A stretch of 64,000 nucleotides of DNA from Siderastrea siderea. Its lineage: Eukaryota; Cnidaria; Anthozoa; Scleractinia; Rhizangiidae. The stretch is from assembly GCA_964030785.1 (NCBI GenBank), contig OZ034967.1:66427413-66491412 (forward strand). The letters are read 5' to 3'. Position numbers and translations under genes: made by a program. Positions 20,500-32,015 of the stretch are shown piece after piece (positions within the stretch are counted from its first letter, which is position 1; every line of letters starts with the position of its first letter). The notes under the pieces were generated by a model. The model worked only from the letters and a program-made list of their open reading frames with translations. It did not search any database and was not told the origin of the DNA.

Positions 20500-23159
20500 A
20501 TCATTTCAAATTTAGAACTCTGAAACCACGAAAATAAGGTGTTATTCATTAAGCTAAGATCTTTCGTAATACAAAATATGATTTTGCAGTGAAGTTGAGC
20601 AGACTGAATTTCATCCGTAATTCGCAAGGAACCAAGAACTGTTTTCTCTTTGGAAAAAAGATAGCAAATTTAAAAAACTTTTATTGGATTCTCACAGGCT
20701 TAACTGTCTAGACTTGAATTAATATTTAAAACTTAAGGTGTTAATGCTTCAAATCCTGCCTTTACTCCTTGCTTGTCATCTCTTAAAGCAGTATGGGAAA
20801 TTATGTTTTTAGCCCATCATTTTTAGTTTCGCCCTGAAGTATATTTCAGTAGTTGTTAGTTATTACTGCAAGTGACTTTCCACTTAATTTAGCAAACCAC
20901 ATGATAAAATCATACGGTTTTGCTGGAAAGCATGTCATAAGTATTTGCCTAAATTACCCGTAAGTCAAGGTCCGATTTTTTTTTTGTCAAGAGCGAAGAA
21001 AACCGAACGCGAGACGCTAAAAAATCGAGAGCGAAGAAATCGGGCGAGCTTGGGCCTTCTTGGACTGGGAAAGAAAATGGAAGGACTTTGGGAAGGTCTA
21101 GAATTAGCCTTGCTGTAGACGGTCATGGGTAACAAAATATTCGAAGTGCTCGATTGCCAGGGGTACTTTTAAATAAGAATACGAAGAATTAAGAATTCTT
21201 CTTCTGGGGGAGCATTTGAATTTTATTATGTCCGTCGGCTGTTATCCACTGTGGAAAACAACGTGATGAACGAATAGAAAGCGCTAGCTTTCTCGCGTGT
21301 CCATGTGCGGAGAAACTTGATATATATTCAGTGAAAAACCATCAAGCGCGCACGCTTCTAATGAAAGCAGAGACCGAAAATAACCGAAACCTTAACAAAA
21401 AGAAAACAGATCATCGAATCTCATTTTCAAAGTAATGTCTTCTACTGATCGCAATACTGATTCTAGAGGTTACTTGATGCTTCAATAACTCATCTAAATA
21501 ATATGCTTATTCTCATGGAATTTGTGCCCATTGAAGGCAACCTGAATATCACGGTGAAAGTGCAGTGACAGTATTTCTATTTTAGGACGACTCAAACAAA
21601 ATACACTTTGAAAAGCATAAAGATAAATACAAAAGAGGTTCTGTTTCGGTTAACTGTAAAATATTTTCACCTTTCACACCACAAACGATCAAAAACGAGA
21701 ATATTACCCAAACATGCAGATACACATCTCACGAGTCAAATTTCTGCGAGATGAGTGGTACATAACAAACGCATACATAAGAAGATATATTCGGAATTAA
21801 ATTAATACTCCTTAGGGTCGGGCTACGCTATCAACCAGCTGCATACAGGAATAAAGTAGATGCTTGGGAAAGTGACAAAAAGTCGCCTTGGGAAGAAATC
21901 GTGGCAAACTTTAGCGACTTTGCTTTGGCTCCTGTAATTCCTTTCTTTTTGTTAAGGTTACTTCTTTATTTCATTCTCATTTACTAAAAATTGCTTCGTC
22001 TTCATGCAATAATTCTTGAGAACAAATTTTAGAAAATGAACGTTTGAAAAACGGAGTTATACATTTAATTTTGATTTACATACACATTTTGTTCGACGTG
22101 GCTTACATAATTATCGCCCAGATAGTCGATAAAATTGCGCCCAGTGACTTCTTTCGTTGAATCTGTTTCGAAAGCTAATTAAAACCTAAACGGAAAAGAA
22201 AATCAAACCCGAAACTGATGAACAAGAAAAACATTTTGAAAAGGCTTTATTGATTAGTTATTGAGCTGGATCCAAGATTGAAGTCTAAGCAGAGATTAGT
22301 GGGCAAGCCAGTACTGTACTGCAAAATGCGTTTCAGAGCCAGTAATTCATGCAAAAAAAATCTAAAATACGTCTTAATTTTGGTATGGGGTCAATTCCTC
22401 TTGCATTTTTAACAAAAATAGGGAATATCCAGTTATTAAATTGAAATCGCCACTTTCTTTTCAAGCAATTGACGCTAATCAAACCTTTCCAGACATGGAT
22501 TTCATAATTACAAGTTTTCGTTATATTAATTCACTCGTTAATCAGCATGAGAGCGTATACACATGCAAATATGTCCCTAGTACTGAGCTGAACTGAACTA
22601 AACTTAACTGAACATTTCTGATCGTCCTGCTTTTACCCTATATAGTAAAAGCTAATTGAAGTGAGCGGTAAAAAATATAATACTGTTTAATAAAAACATG
22701 GACTAGGTTTATTTGATTTGCTGTGCCCAAATATGGTCAATGAACGCTCAGCAACAAAAGTGAGCTGAAACTTTTTTCCCCTTGAGCAACCCGGCAAGGA
22801 AATTGGACAAGAAAAATCTCTTTGGAGCGAAATTAAACTAAGCAGAAATTCCAACAGCGTCACTGAGACAGAAATCAAAATTGTTCCGGAGTGCCTGATA
22901 TCTTAGGACGGCAAGAGACTGTGTACAATTGAAATAGAAATTTCAGCATTTAGCGTTGTGCTTGCAATTAATTTCTTTCATTGTTACGTTGATCATTACA
23001 AATGGTAGCTAGGTTTTGTAAGGGAGGTTTCTTACTCCGAAGACATAAAATAAAACAGTAAAATGGGAGAGAAGCGTTTAATAAAAACTGTCACAGGTTC
23101 ATGGCGAGTCAGTACGAAAATCAAGAAGCAATCTCGACAGTTAAAAGTACTGAACAAAC
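20500..23159. other. Intergenic, 2.7 kb, no gene seen
   Basis: AT-rich on both strands with frequent stops. No domain, long repeat or RNA gene recognised. A short motif pair around agcgaagaaa...cgagagcgaagaaatcg lies near 20990-21040. Confidence 0.4.
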
Positions 23160-23236
23160 TACCAAGAAAAGGAAGGAAGGAAGGAAGGAAGGAAGGAAAG
23201 AAGGAAAGAAGGAAGGAAGGAAGGAAGGAAGGAAGG
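23160..23236. repeat. (GAAG)n microsatellite
   Basis: GGAA tetranucleotide tract with three A-for-G slips. Frames across it encode Lys/Glu/Gly/Arg runs that are not genes. Confidence 0.95.
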
Positions 23237-23470
23237 GCGACATTTTTTCGGCTATACGACGTAAAATTGACACTAGTTTACCTGCACTCGTTGTAGCTCT
23301 GTGTTCCAAAAGCTCCTAGATAGAAATCGGATGCCATGTAAAATGAGTTGAATCGCTTTCCCAATTGTTCGTTTTATTTGTTGCCCTCGGGCAGGGGAGT
23401 TTATGCCTCCGACTAATGACCAGATTAAACGAAAAATACTAAAATTGCAGTCAGGATATGATCATGACAT

Positions 23471-23639
23471 AATACATTCATGGACTTTCTGTCACTGACT
23501 GTTGTATAAGCCGTTGCTTTTTTGCCACTTTCACAGCAAAGAAGGCCGAAGCTTTTTGGTCGAAACGTCTTTTGCAAGTTTTTTTGTAAACGTTGTTTCA
23601 CAATTCACTAGTCAGTGACAGAAAGTCTATGAATGTATT
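23471..23639. mobile_element. 169-bp MITE with 30-bp terminal inverted repeats
   Basis: Left end aatacattcatggactttct plus gtcactgact (23471-23500) is matched by its complement at 23610-23639 with one mismatch. The centre contains ggccgaagctttttggtcgaa. No coding capacity; transposase must come from elsewhere. Confidence 0.85.
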
Positions 23640-23833
23640 AATGACAAGATTGGTCACTTAGGTCATGGAAGTACAAATTTGAGACTGAGTACACTGACTT
23701 CCACTCAATAAATGTGAGTAAAGAGCTCCGGGAGGACAAGGAGCTGGGTAAGAGGTGCAGCCACAGCACAACAGACAACACGCCACTTAAACGCCCTTAA
23801 GAGTTCAATATCAGAATCATCCTCAGGCAAAAT

Positions 23834-24016
23834 TAAATAGATAATAAATTGCTACACTGAAATCCAAAGCCACGCGCTGTTCCCATCGTGGCTTTGTAGC
23901 TCAGATGGTAGAGCAGTGGTCTAGTAACCCGAAGACCGTGGATTCGAGTCCCACCAAAGCCACCGTTTTTTTTTTTGTGGCTTTTGATTTTAGTGTAGCA
24001 ATTTATTATCTATTTA
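23834..24016. mobile_element. Inverted-repeat element carrying a tRNA-like gene
   Basis: Arms of 40 bp (23834-23873 and 23977-24016): taaatagataataaattgct at the left, its complement agcaatttattatctattta at the right, two mismatches overall. Between them is a complete 73-nt tRNA-like sequence and a T-run. The inner ends of the arms (ccaaagccac / gtggctttt) echo the tRNA acceptor stem. Confidence 0.8.
23890..23962 (+). tRNA. tRNA-like gene, anticodon AGT (Thr), probably degenerate
   Basis: 73 nt fold as a class I tRNA: acceptor GGCTTTG / CAAAGCC (perfect 7 bp), D-stem GCTC / GAGC, A-box TAGCTCAGATGGTAGAGC, anticodon loop CTAGTAA, T-loop TTCGAGT with stem GTGGA / CCCAC. Faults: the anticodon stem GTGGT / CCCGA has only three pairs and an alternative GGTCT / AGACC stem competes; T-stem pair 53-61 is A-C, which also hits the B-box. 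A run of 12 T (23965-23976) gives a Pol III terminator. More likely a transcribable pseudo-tRNA within a mobile element than a working tRNA-Thr. Confidence 0.6.
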
Positions 24017-24797
24017 CCCTTCCAACTCTTAGGAAAATAAAGTATGCGTTAAAACATTCAACAAGTTAAACGACACAAAAGCTCGAGCAAATTGGTGGTA
24101 TATAACCATTTGCGTCATTCGCCTCAGGTATTTAAACATTAGACGGTTTTGTATTATTTTGTTAATTTTTTGTTTTTTGTTTTAACCTTTATTTGAGCGA
24201 AGTTCCCCCCACCACCAACCCTTATGTAAATCGATCTCGCTGTCCTGTCTTCTCTTATTTTACTAACTTGGCTAGGCGAAACGGTTTGCAAAGCTTTTGT
24301 TATCATAAAGTAAAACGTCTTTTGTCTTAACCCCTCAGCTATGTTTTCGCTGATGATGGTCGGTGTAATGCGTCTATTTTCAAGACAACTCAAGATCTAG
24401 TGTACTGTGTCAAAAATGGCATTAACTACGACAAGACACGACGACCAAAAACGTTTTTCCCACGAGGTAAGTAGGGCACTCTATTTGTGTCATCCTTTCG
24501 GTTTGGATACGTTAGAAGCCATGCAGTTATAATCTCCTGAAGACAGAAAGTGACGTTATTTTTGCCTTTGACTGCTGTGAAAAATAAAACACATCCGACC
24601 TCAGCTCTTTGATGAGGAAATTCTAATCTGAAGCTGAGTGTGCGCATTGAAGGAGGTCTCTGTATTGTATAGCTTTAGTTTTCATCCATAATTTTTTTCT
24701 CTCTGGAAATAAGTGCATCAGGTGTGCGTTGCCCTAAACAAGGTGTCAATATTATGGAGGGTGAGGCTTGTGGGATGTGGCTCATAAGAGTGACAAA
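24017..24797. other. Intergenic, no gene seen
   Basis: No supported gene. The phrase gtgaggcttgtgggatgtggc at about 24761-24781 recurs at 25031-25050 inside the loop of the adjacent palindrome. Confidence 0.4.
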
Positions 24798-25223
24798 GTC
24801 AGAATACCGCACAAATGTGCCGAGGTAAACTATTAAACTGTAGCCACTAAATAGGGCACTATGGCCATGTTGGTAGCGGGTATTACCCCTAAATCTACCA
24901 AAAAAAAAAATAGTGAGCCCAAGTATTAGCAGCCATGGACAGCTGTTCAGCCTTGTTAGGCCTCATCAGCATGGCATAGCTAATACTTGGGCTCAGGGAT
25001 CTCACATGCAGACAACAAGCAATTGAAAAGTGAGGCTTGTGGGATGTGGCATGCTGATGAGGCCTAACAAGGCCGAAACAGCTGTCCATGGCTGCTAATA
25101 CCTGGGCTCACTATTTCATCTGGTAGATATAGGGGTAATGCCCGCTACCAACGTGCCTATAGTGCCCTATTTAGTGGCTATAGTTTAATGGTTTACCTCA
25201 GCACATTCGTGTAGTATTCCGAC
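24798..25223. mobile_element. Long palindromic element, arms ~175 bp
   Basis: 24798-24972 and the complement of 25051-25223 match base for base over most of their length (tagccactaaatagggcact, gtagcgggtattacccctaa, cagccatggacagctgtt, cttgttaggcctcatcagca). The 78-base loop holds a second copy of a flanking phrase. A diverged single arm sits at 4890-5040. No protein encoded. Confidence 0.85.
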
Positions 25224-25228
25224 AATAT

Positions 25229-25529
25229 GGGCGCGGTGGTGTAACGGTTTGTGCGTTGGACTTCAGATCTGAAGGTCGGTAGTTCAACGCCCAGTTCCTG
25301 CCATCGTGTTGTTTCCTTAGACAAGAAACTTTACCCCACATTGTCTCTCTCCACCCAGGTGTAAAAATGGCGGCATACTGCTGGGGGTAACCCTGCGATG
25401 GACTAGCATCCCATCCAAAAGGGGGAGTAGCAATACTCTCAGTTGCTTCATGCTACAGAAACCGGGATAAGCTCCGGCCTAGTGGGCCACCTTGGCTCGT
25501 GTGCGACTTTACCTTTTACCTTACCTACC
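25229..25529 (+). mobile_element. tRNA-derived SINE
   Basis: A tRNA-like 5' head (gggcgcggtggtgtaacggt is the A-box region; ggtcggtagttcaacgcc the B-box region) is followed by a conserved body with ttgtctctctccacccaggt, aaccctgcgatggactagca, cttcatgctacagaaaccgg and a 3' tail of tttacctt repeats. Head, body and simple-repeat tail define a SINE of about 300 bp in sense orientation. It starts six bases after the palindromic element. Confidence 0.85.
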
Positions 25530-25606
25530 ATTAGTAAACAGGAGATTTCACCAGTCACTCTAGATATATATATATATATGTGTGTTTGTCATCGTTTTTC
25601 ACTTAG

Positions 25607-28600
25607 ATGATCCAGTCGTTGTCAATATATCTATTGAGATTGCTTCACTTCATGTTGACACTGGAGATATGGTATGGAGTAATTTACTTTGTGATAAAAC
25701 ACCTTTATCTTTAAGAATCAAGTCTCGGGCTACGGAGAACTTAAAAACATACATTATTGTTGCAGCTTTCTTGTTTTTTGTTGAGAAGATAGTTGGGCAA
25801 TTAGCGCGCAGCACCATTTTTTAGCGTTTTTTTTTTTTTTGCGCCATTCACTGAGTTGTTTGCATTTGCTTTTTACTAACTTTACGTATTTTAACCACAC
25901 TTGATTTAAAATCGCTACAAAGTGAACACAAGGCGCGCCGCCAAGCATGGAAACATTTCGTAACCAAACAGTGTCGCCAAGTAAATGAACACTACTTTCC
26001 ACAACTTGCGATCACATTCAGCCTCTCATAAACACTTTTTAATTTTCATCAAGGACTTCTCCTTGGAGTTCTTCTTCAGGCAGGGTTGGCATGACCCTAA
26101 TTTAGCGTACGATGAACAGCAAGCGGGCGGGAAAAAGTTCATTGTTTTCAAGGTCGATCTAGTCAAAGATATATGGACTCCAGATACGTATATCTACGGC
26201 ATCAAGTCCATTCAAAAAGTACAGACTGATAGTGCAGTACCTGCTAGTGAGGGATTACGTATCTCGCCTAACGGAGAGGTTCTCTTCAGTGCAAGGTATT
26301 TCAAAAGAGGATGAAAACAATAATGGTTTTTTTTAATTAAATTTTTAAAAATGCATGCTAGCTTAACATAGTCTAACTAATTAATTACTTATGTTCTGTT
26401 TTTCTGAGCCCAAATGGCCCCAGGTGGAGGGGGGGGGGGGGGGGGGGCTCTCAACAAAGCTTTATCCGGGGAGGCTCCTCCCCGATGTCCAACCCCTTAC
26501 CCTTTTATATACCATTTTTGACAGGCAAGGTACCTCTTTCGTATACCTTTCATTGAAAAATGGTACCCCTTTCACATACCTGCTTAAAAACACTGCATCC
26601 CTTTTCTAAACCCTTGGAATGCAGTTAAGGAATGATATTAGGGGAGAACATTGAAGGCCCTTTTAGATACCTAAATGACAGATTTCCCTACCCTTTCATA
26701 TACTTCAGCTCGTGAAATCCCTACCCTTTTTATACCCGAAGCCTGAGAAAGGTACCCCTTTCGGGCAGAGCCTCCCCGTATAGGCCATTATAGGGAGTAC
26801 CCCCCCCCCGGGCAAATGGCATATGACATCTTCCCGTTACGAACGCAAAGCGTGTCCGGGAGACAATAAATGCTTACACGTTGGTAAAATATTTTAGCAC
26901 GCAAATCAGTTAGTTGCTGAACAAAATGAATCGCTTACAAAAGGCAAGCTATTATTTTGCTACTATTCTTTACAACAAAGAACTCGCTTGTTATTGAGCA
27001 GCGAAGAGCCTTTGTAGGACGAACCCCTCTAGACAAACACTGACTGTCAATCATGCAAATCGTTCAAAAAACACCATTGACTTACCTAGTGTATATATCT
27101 TATTAGATGTTTCGGTGTGAAGTATTGCCGTATATTTTTACGAGTTCTGCTGTATTTTGACGAGCCCGCATTTATTATCCAAGTTGACCTTTTGCAACTT
27201 TTTTCAGTAACTTGAAAGAAAAGAGGGTCTGAATGGGGGTACCTCGATACCACTTAACACTTAATTTTTGGCCTCTGTAACATAAAACAGTTAAATTTTA
27301 GGCATTTTAACACTAACAGTAAAAAATTCACTGTAACAGTAAACTTCATCCAGAAAGAAACAAAATCGGCTCCACAATTGTCGGAAAGCAGTCCAAAGAT
27401 CATTCGAACGTTTCCGATCATTTCCGAAGATTTCTGAAGACTATAGAACAGAATTCCGAAAATGTTTCGACTATCTACCAAGGACAAAAAGTTCATTTAT
27501 TACTTAAACAAGGAAAAGACGTTAGCAAACGTGACGTAATCGATATATTCACATGTGAAAGATACATCTTTTACAGTGTAAAGACAGAATTTTTCTCAGT
27601 GAGAGAAATCCTTGTAACTCACTAATTTATATCATAACATGGGATATTATTTTCCATTAAGTGTTCAAGAAATATGACAGATGTGATTCCTTCCTTGCTA
27701 AATTTACATGTATATGACGTATATGAACCACGGACTTTTCAGCGCCAGTTTCCGTTATGCCTTCGAATATGAAAGCTCTTTTCAGATAATATTGCAAGCT
27801 TCAATCTGTCCGATCTGGCTCGAGGTCAACTCTTTGTAAATTTGCTGAGTTGTGAATTATTGGTATTTAGAAGCTCAGTAAAAGCTGAATCAGTGCTTTT
27901 ATAGAGCTTGCACTTTGACATAATAATTTACCTTGCAAAATTGTTTAATCATTTTCATGTCCGGTCAAAAGCTCATGGATGTGTGCATACCTGGTCGTCC
28001 TGATGTTCTTACAAATCAAGGCGAAAATGAGCGCGGATGGCTCGGGTTCTTGGTACGCTATTGCTCTCCAGGTTTCCCCAAAATACTGATGCGCATGAGT
28101 AGAAAAAAGAGACTACTGCCACTCTAAACTGCCCCTTTGAGCATAGGCTCAAAGTTAGGGCAGCATGGCGATTGAGTGATTTTATTAGCGACTTCAGCAG
28201 AGCAGATAAGTATTTACAATGCTAAAAGACTATGATATTTTTTGGGAACGATGAAAAAACCTTCTAACCACTAAACCGAAAAACAATAAACATTAAAATA
28301 TTGGCCAATTTAACAGCAAACACTAAAAATTGGGGGCAAATAACACTAAACACTAAACCCCATTCAGACCCTCAGAAAACAATAAGCCATAACAGGATAA
28401 GCTTCCGCACGGTACTGTACAATTACCAACTCTACAATATCGTGGGGGTATTTGTACTCGTTTCGTGCGCTTTCTGTACAAAAACTGTATGTTTACAATG
28501 CAACTAACACTGTTGGATAATAAATACTTAAGCGTTTATTCCATAAACTGAACCTTGTTGTTGCTGTCACTGTACGCAGGCTCAGCATGACACTGTCCTG

Positions 28601-31226
28601 CTCAATGAGTTTTAGTAATTTCCCCATGGACAAACAGACGTGCTTTTTGAACTTCACAAGCTGTAAGTACCGTGATTTATAATACTGTGCCCATCTTCGG
28701 CAGCCCACCAAAAATAGGCATATCTGGATCAATTAAAATTTGAGAAGCTGCACTAGTTTTCGGAACTGTAACTTTGTTTGTTTTACGTAGCCTGGGTAGA
28801 AGCGTTGTGGTAGGGTTTCCGCAGGTTTGAACCATTTTTCGCTACAGAAACGCTTGCTACGCATACACAAGTGCGATTAATTATCCGACAAAAAGTTCAA
28901 CTATAGCGATGTTTCTCCTTATGTCGTGCACCTATTGATATTAATGTGCCAACCAGAAGCCTATTGGCTGCTAAAACAAAGGGTTCTTTTGTTCTAATGG
29001 TTGGCACTTTTGAATAACAAAAAAGAGTGTTTGCAAGCTGTGAACTATACATCACAGGTGTTTGGAACTATGGGGTAGAGCTTGCGTTAACCAGGGAAAG
29101 GAGTGGCGGGTGGGTGGAGTATTGTGGTCTCAACTGTTTGGCCAATACTTACTCTAACTCCTTGCCTCCCTTGTTAGTTTATAACCAGTCTTTAATTTCA
29201 CTTCACAGTTTTCTACACAGATGATGATCTTCATTACGAATGGGGCGACCTAACAATGCTGGACAAAACTATAGCTCATTTTGAACTCATCTCCTTTGAA
29301 AAATCCAAGACCGTGCAAGAGTTTACTTCAGGTATTTAGGCAAGGACTATGCCAGCTACTGCAGAAATATAAATACATAATTGTGTGAACAGAAACCCAC
29401 CGCTGCAGTTGTTTCCTTGAATTGCCCAGGGATACTAATTCCTATTACTAATTGGCAATGACTCTGTCACTGCATCTTTCACGTGCACAGTTGATCAGCT
29501 TTGCGAGGTTTTTAACGATCCATGTTTTTCTAATTAAGCAATAGAAAACTTTTTCCGTGTTTGCATAGCCTGATATAAACACGAGAAGGGTTGGAAGAAC
29601 TCGAGACAGTTATACAAACCCTCGACTTCGTCTCGGGTTTGCATAACTTTCGAGAATTCTCCCAACCCCTCGAGTGTTTCTATTATTTTTATGAAATAAC
29701 TTAAATCCTCTCAAAGATCGTGACGTCACAACTGTGTTTACATACTCTCATGCAAACACACCTCTCGGCCAATCAGAGCCTGCGTAGTATCTTGTTTATT
29801 TTATAATTAATTATTTACGAGTAAAAAGTACGTAAGACGCGCACTTTTTACGTTATAATCTTAAGTTACTGTCATTTAGGCCTTGGTCAAACGTCGACAT
29901 TTACATGGGCTAAACTCTAAACAAATGAGCAAAATCAATAGCTTTTGCTCGTATAGGTTCGGCACATGTTAAAATCAATGTTTGACCGAGGCCTTGCTTT
30001 ACATTCTTTCACAGGTAGATACGGACGACTCACCATAACGTTCAAGTTCAAACGACTCATAAACTTTTACCTTCTAAGCTGGTACCTGCCCGCAACACTT
30101 ATCGTTGGTCTGTCGTGGGTAGGATTCTGGATCGATGCTAAGTCGACACCAGCTCGGATTTCACTCGGAACCATCACAATCTTGGCGATGGGCAGTTTCC
30201 TGATAGGCGAGCAGGATGGTTTTCCAAGCGTCTCCTACATACGGGCAATTGATATCTACCTGATCACGTGCTTTGTATTTGTGTTCGGCTGTATGGTGGA
30301 GTATGCTATTGTTCATTACGCTAAAAGGATCGTAGGAGAAAGAGAACTGCGAAAGAAAAACGACAAAGAGGTAGTGAACTTTGCTTGTGTCGATCTTTAC
30401 TCTTTTACATTCACAATATAGACAACACTTCTGTTACTAAAAAAACTTAGTGACAAGAATCTAATTTCTTCTCACAATATCACTACATGATCAATGCCTT
30501 GATGTGTAAGCAAACTCTCCCAGCTCGCCCAATGCCACCGCTACCCGAGTTCGAGTAGGCAATCAAAACGCGCGAAAAAACGTTATTCACTTGAGTGGTA
30601 TATACTACAGACAAATCTGACTGATATGCTCCATTTATTGAAAGAAATATTTATTTATTTATTTGTTTATTTATTTATTTTTTTTTATTTATATCAGTTT
30701 TCTTTTTTAAAAAAAACCTATATTTGGTGCCATTTTATCTAGATCGGATCATAAGAGCGGTACACGTCAGCGAACCCCTGGAAACAAACGATTGCTTTTT
30801 TATTGTTTGTTTGTTTTAATTGGTTACGTCTTATAGGGAAAAGCCTTGTATTTAGTGAATTACTGAATCTCCTGAATTGCCTATCCTTAGGTAGAGGATT
30901 CCACTTCTGCCGATACTCACCATGAAGATAAGACAGTCACGAACGGCGTGATAAACGGAGGATTTATTGGTGTACCAACTCCCGCACCATCCCACGAAAT
31001 TCTACACTGGAACAACATACTGTCAACATGGCCAAGTGAGACACAAAGCACAACAAAAGCAACGAAAAAGAAGACTATCTCTAAATCATACAAACTATGC
31101 TTCAGTAGGGAGGCTCTTTTGAGTTGGGCTGCAACTGATCTAGACCACATTTGTCGTTTGGCTTTTCCTTTGACTTTCTTCGTGTTAGTTGTAGCCTACT
31201 ATGTCGTCTTTGTAACTCTTCATTGA
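25607..31226 (+). CDS. Cys-loop ligand-gated anion channel subunit (GABA/glycine receptor-like), 5' exon(s) missing
   Basis: Six exons join in frame: 25607-25671, 26054-26295, 28580-28662, 29221-29331, 30015-30370, 30891-31226. The extracellular domain has VVVNISIEIAS, FFFRQGWHDP and WTPDTYIYG, then the disulphide loop CSMSFSNFPMDKQTC (13 residues between cysteines). Exon five carries TM1 (FYLLSWYLPATLIVGLSWVG), TM2 starting with PARISLGTITIL, and TM3. The last exon encodes the cytoplasmic loop with KATKKKTIS and TM4 (LAFPLTFFVLVVAYYVVFV), ending three residues later. A Pro-Ala-Arg at the inner mouth of TM2 is the hallmark of chloride-selective members, so anion conduction is inferred; the ligand cannot be told. 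The signal peptide and first strand are not in the exons found; the acceptor at 25606 needs an upstream exon ending with one leftover base. Introns carry several MITEs. All key residues are intact, so the gene is probably functional. Confidence 0.9.
26418..26830. repeat. G-run and 'tacccctttcatatac' degenerate tandem repeat
   Basis: A 17-G run opens the region; then ggtacccctttc / cctacccttt(t/c)ata words recur irregularly at least seven times, and the region closes at a C/G run with inverted orientation (ggggaggctcctcccc near the left, cccccccccgggc at the right). It lies in the second intron of the Cys-loop gene and looks like a transposon with internal repeats. Confidence 0.6.
28938..29034. 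repeat. Short repeat with gtgccaacc / ggttggcac arms (copy 2)
   Basis: Same family as 19171-19270: atattaatgtgccaacca, cctattggctgctaaaac and ggttggcacttttgaataac. In the third intron of the Cys-loop gene. Confidence 0.75.
29571..29687. repeat. Hairpin MITE, arms ~50 bp
   Basis: Left arm tgatataaacacgagaaggg... to tatacaaaccctcga pairs with tctcgggtttgcataacttt...ccctcgagtgtttctatta. About 117 bp, in the fourth intron of the Cys-loop gene. Confidence 0.75.
29879..29993. repeat. Hairpin MITE related to 7203-7306
   Basis: Ends ggccttggtcaaacgtcgac and gtttgaccgaggcc pair; interior gagcaaaatcaatagctttt matches the centre of the 7203-7306 element. About 115 bp, ending 21 bases before the acceptor of exon five of the Cys-loop gene. 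Confidence 0.75.
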
Positions 31227-31456
31227 AAACGATCTAATAGCGGTTTTCAACTGAGTGTCGTAAAACAAAACAAAATTTTTAGATGGTGCCATAAATTAAT
31301 TAGAGAGTAAAGGAGATTTATTTAAAAGATAAACGATTTTATGCACCACTTAGCCATGAACTATATCAGTAATTAAACTGTCCCTACTTCCGGTCATGTA
31401 GCTTTGATAGAACCTGTTCTCCGGAACTCGCTTATAAAAGGCGCAGAGTTTAGACG

Positions 31457-31480
31457 CTGGCGTGGCGTGGCGTGGCGTGG
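31457..31480. repeat. (GGCGT)n minisatellite
   Basis: Four to five copies of ggcgt/gtggc, just downstream of the Cys-loop gene. Confidence 0.85.
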
Positions 31481-31524
31481 TTTGGTTAAATCCTATCGAT
31501 CCGTGGTTAACTCCGGATGATCTC

Positions 31525-32015
31525 TAGACTTGGTCCAATTGGTAATTATGTTTAGAACATTTCAAAAATGCAATAAAAAATAGGGGTCACCGAGTTTGTT
31601 TTGGCACAATCAACATGGATAGCCATTGATAGCAACTATACAACCTGCAAGGTTTTTCTGAGAAACCCTAGTAGTCAGAAGTGAGAACTATAATTGCCTT
31701 TAAAAGTCATTGCTTGTATTGAACTATTGGAGCAGTTCAACAAAATAGACATTTATATTGCATTGTATACTATTTTAGCTGAACAGGGATTAAGGATATG
31801 AAAAAAAATTAGACAATTTTCCGCGTGCGTACATACCCTGCTGTACCTAAATCTCAAAGCAGAATTCTTAACTTTCCTGAAATTGCGATATATTGCACTC
31901 GACCGTGTGCCATTTGAATTTATGTATTAAAGAATGGGGTCACCTAGTTCGTTTAGAAGAAAAGGACCTGTTATTTCTCTGAACTGCTCAGCTTTCATAG
32001 AAAACCTATCAATTT
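31525..32015 (+). repeat. ~490-bp dispersed repeat, copy 1
   Basis: The segment from agacttggtccaattggtaa through aaataggggtcaccgagttt, atagccattgatagcaac, gggattaaggatatgaaaa, ttgcactcgaccgtgtgcca to tagaaaacctatcaa matches 51786-52300 in inverted orientation, 20 kb away. A 'ggggtcacc(g/t)ag' phrase occurs twice within each copy, near the two ends. No ORF; probably a non-autonomous element. Confidence 0.85.

Noticed and set aside
23063..23319. Lys/Glu-rich frames across 23160-23236
   Set aside because: Produced by the GAAG microsatellite.
23890..23962. Functional tRNA-Thr
   Set aside because: Anticodon stem has two mismatches and T-stem pair 53-61 is broken; described as a tRNA-like gene in a mobile element instead.
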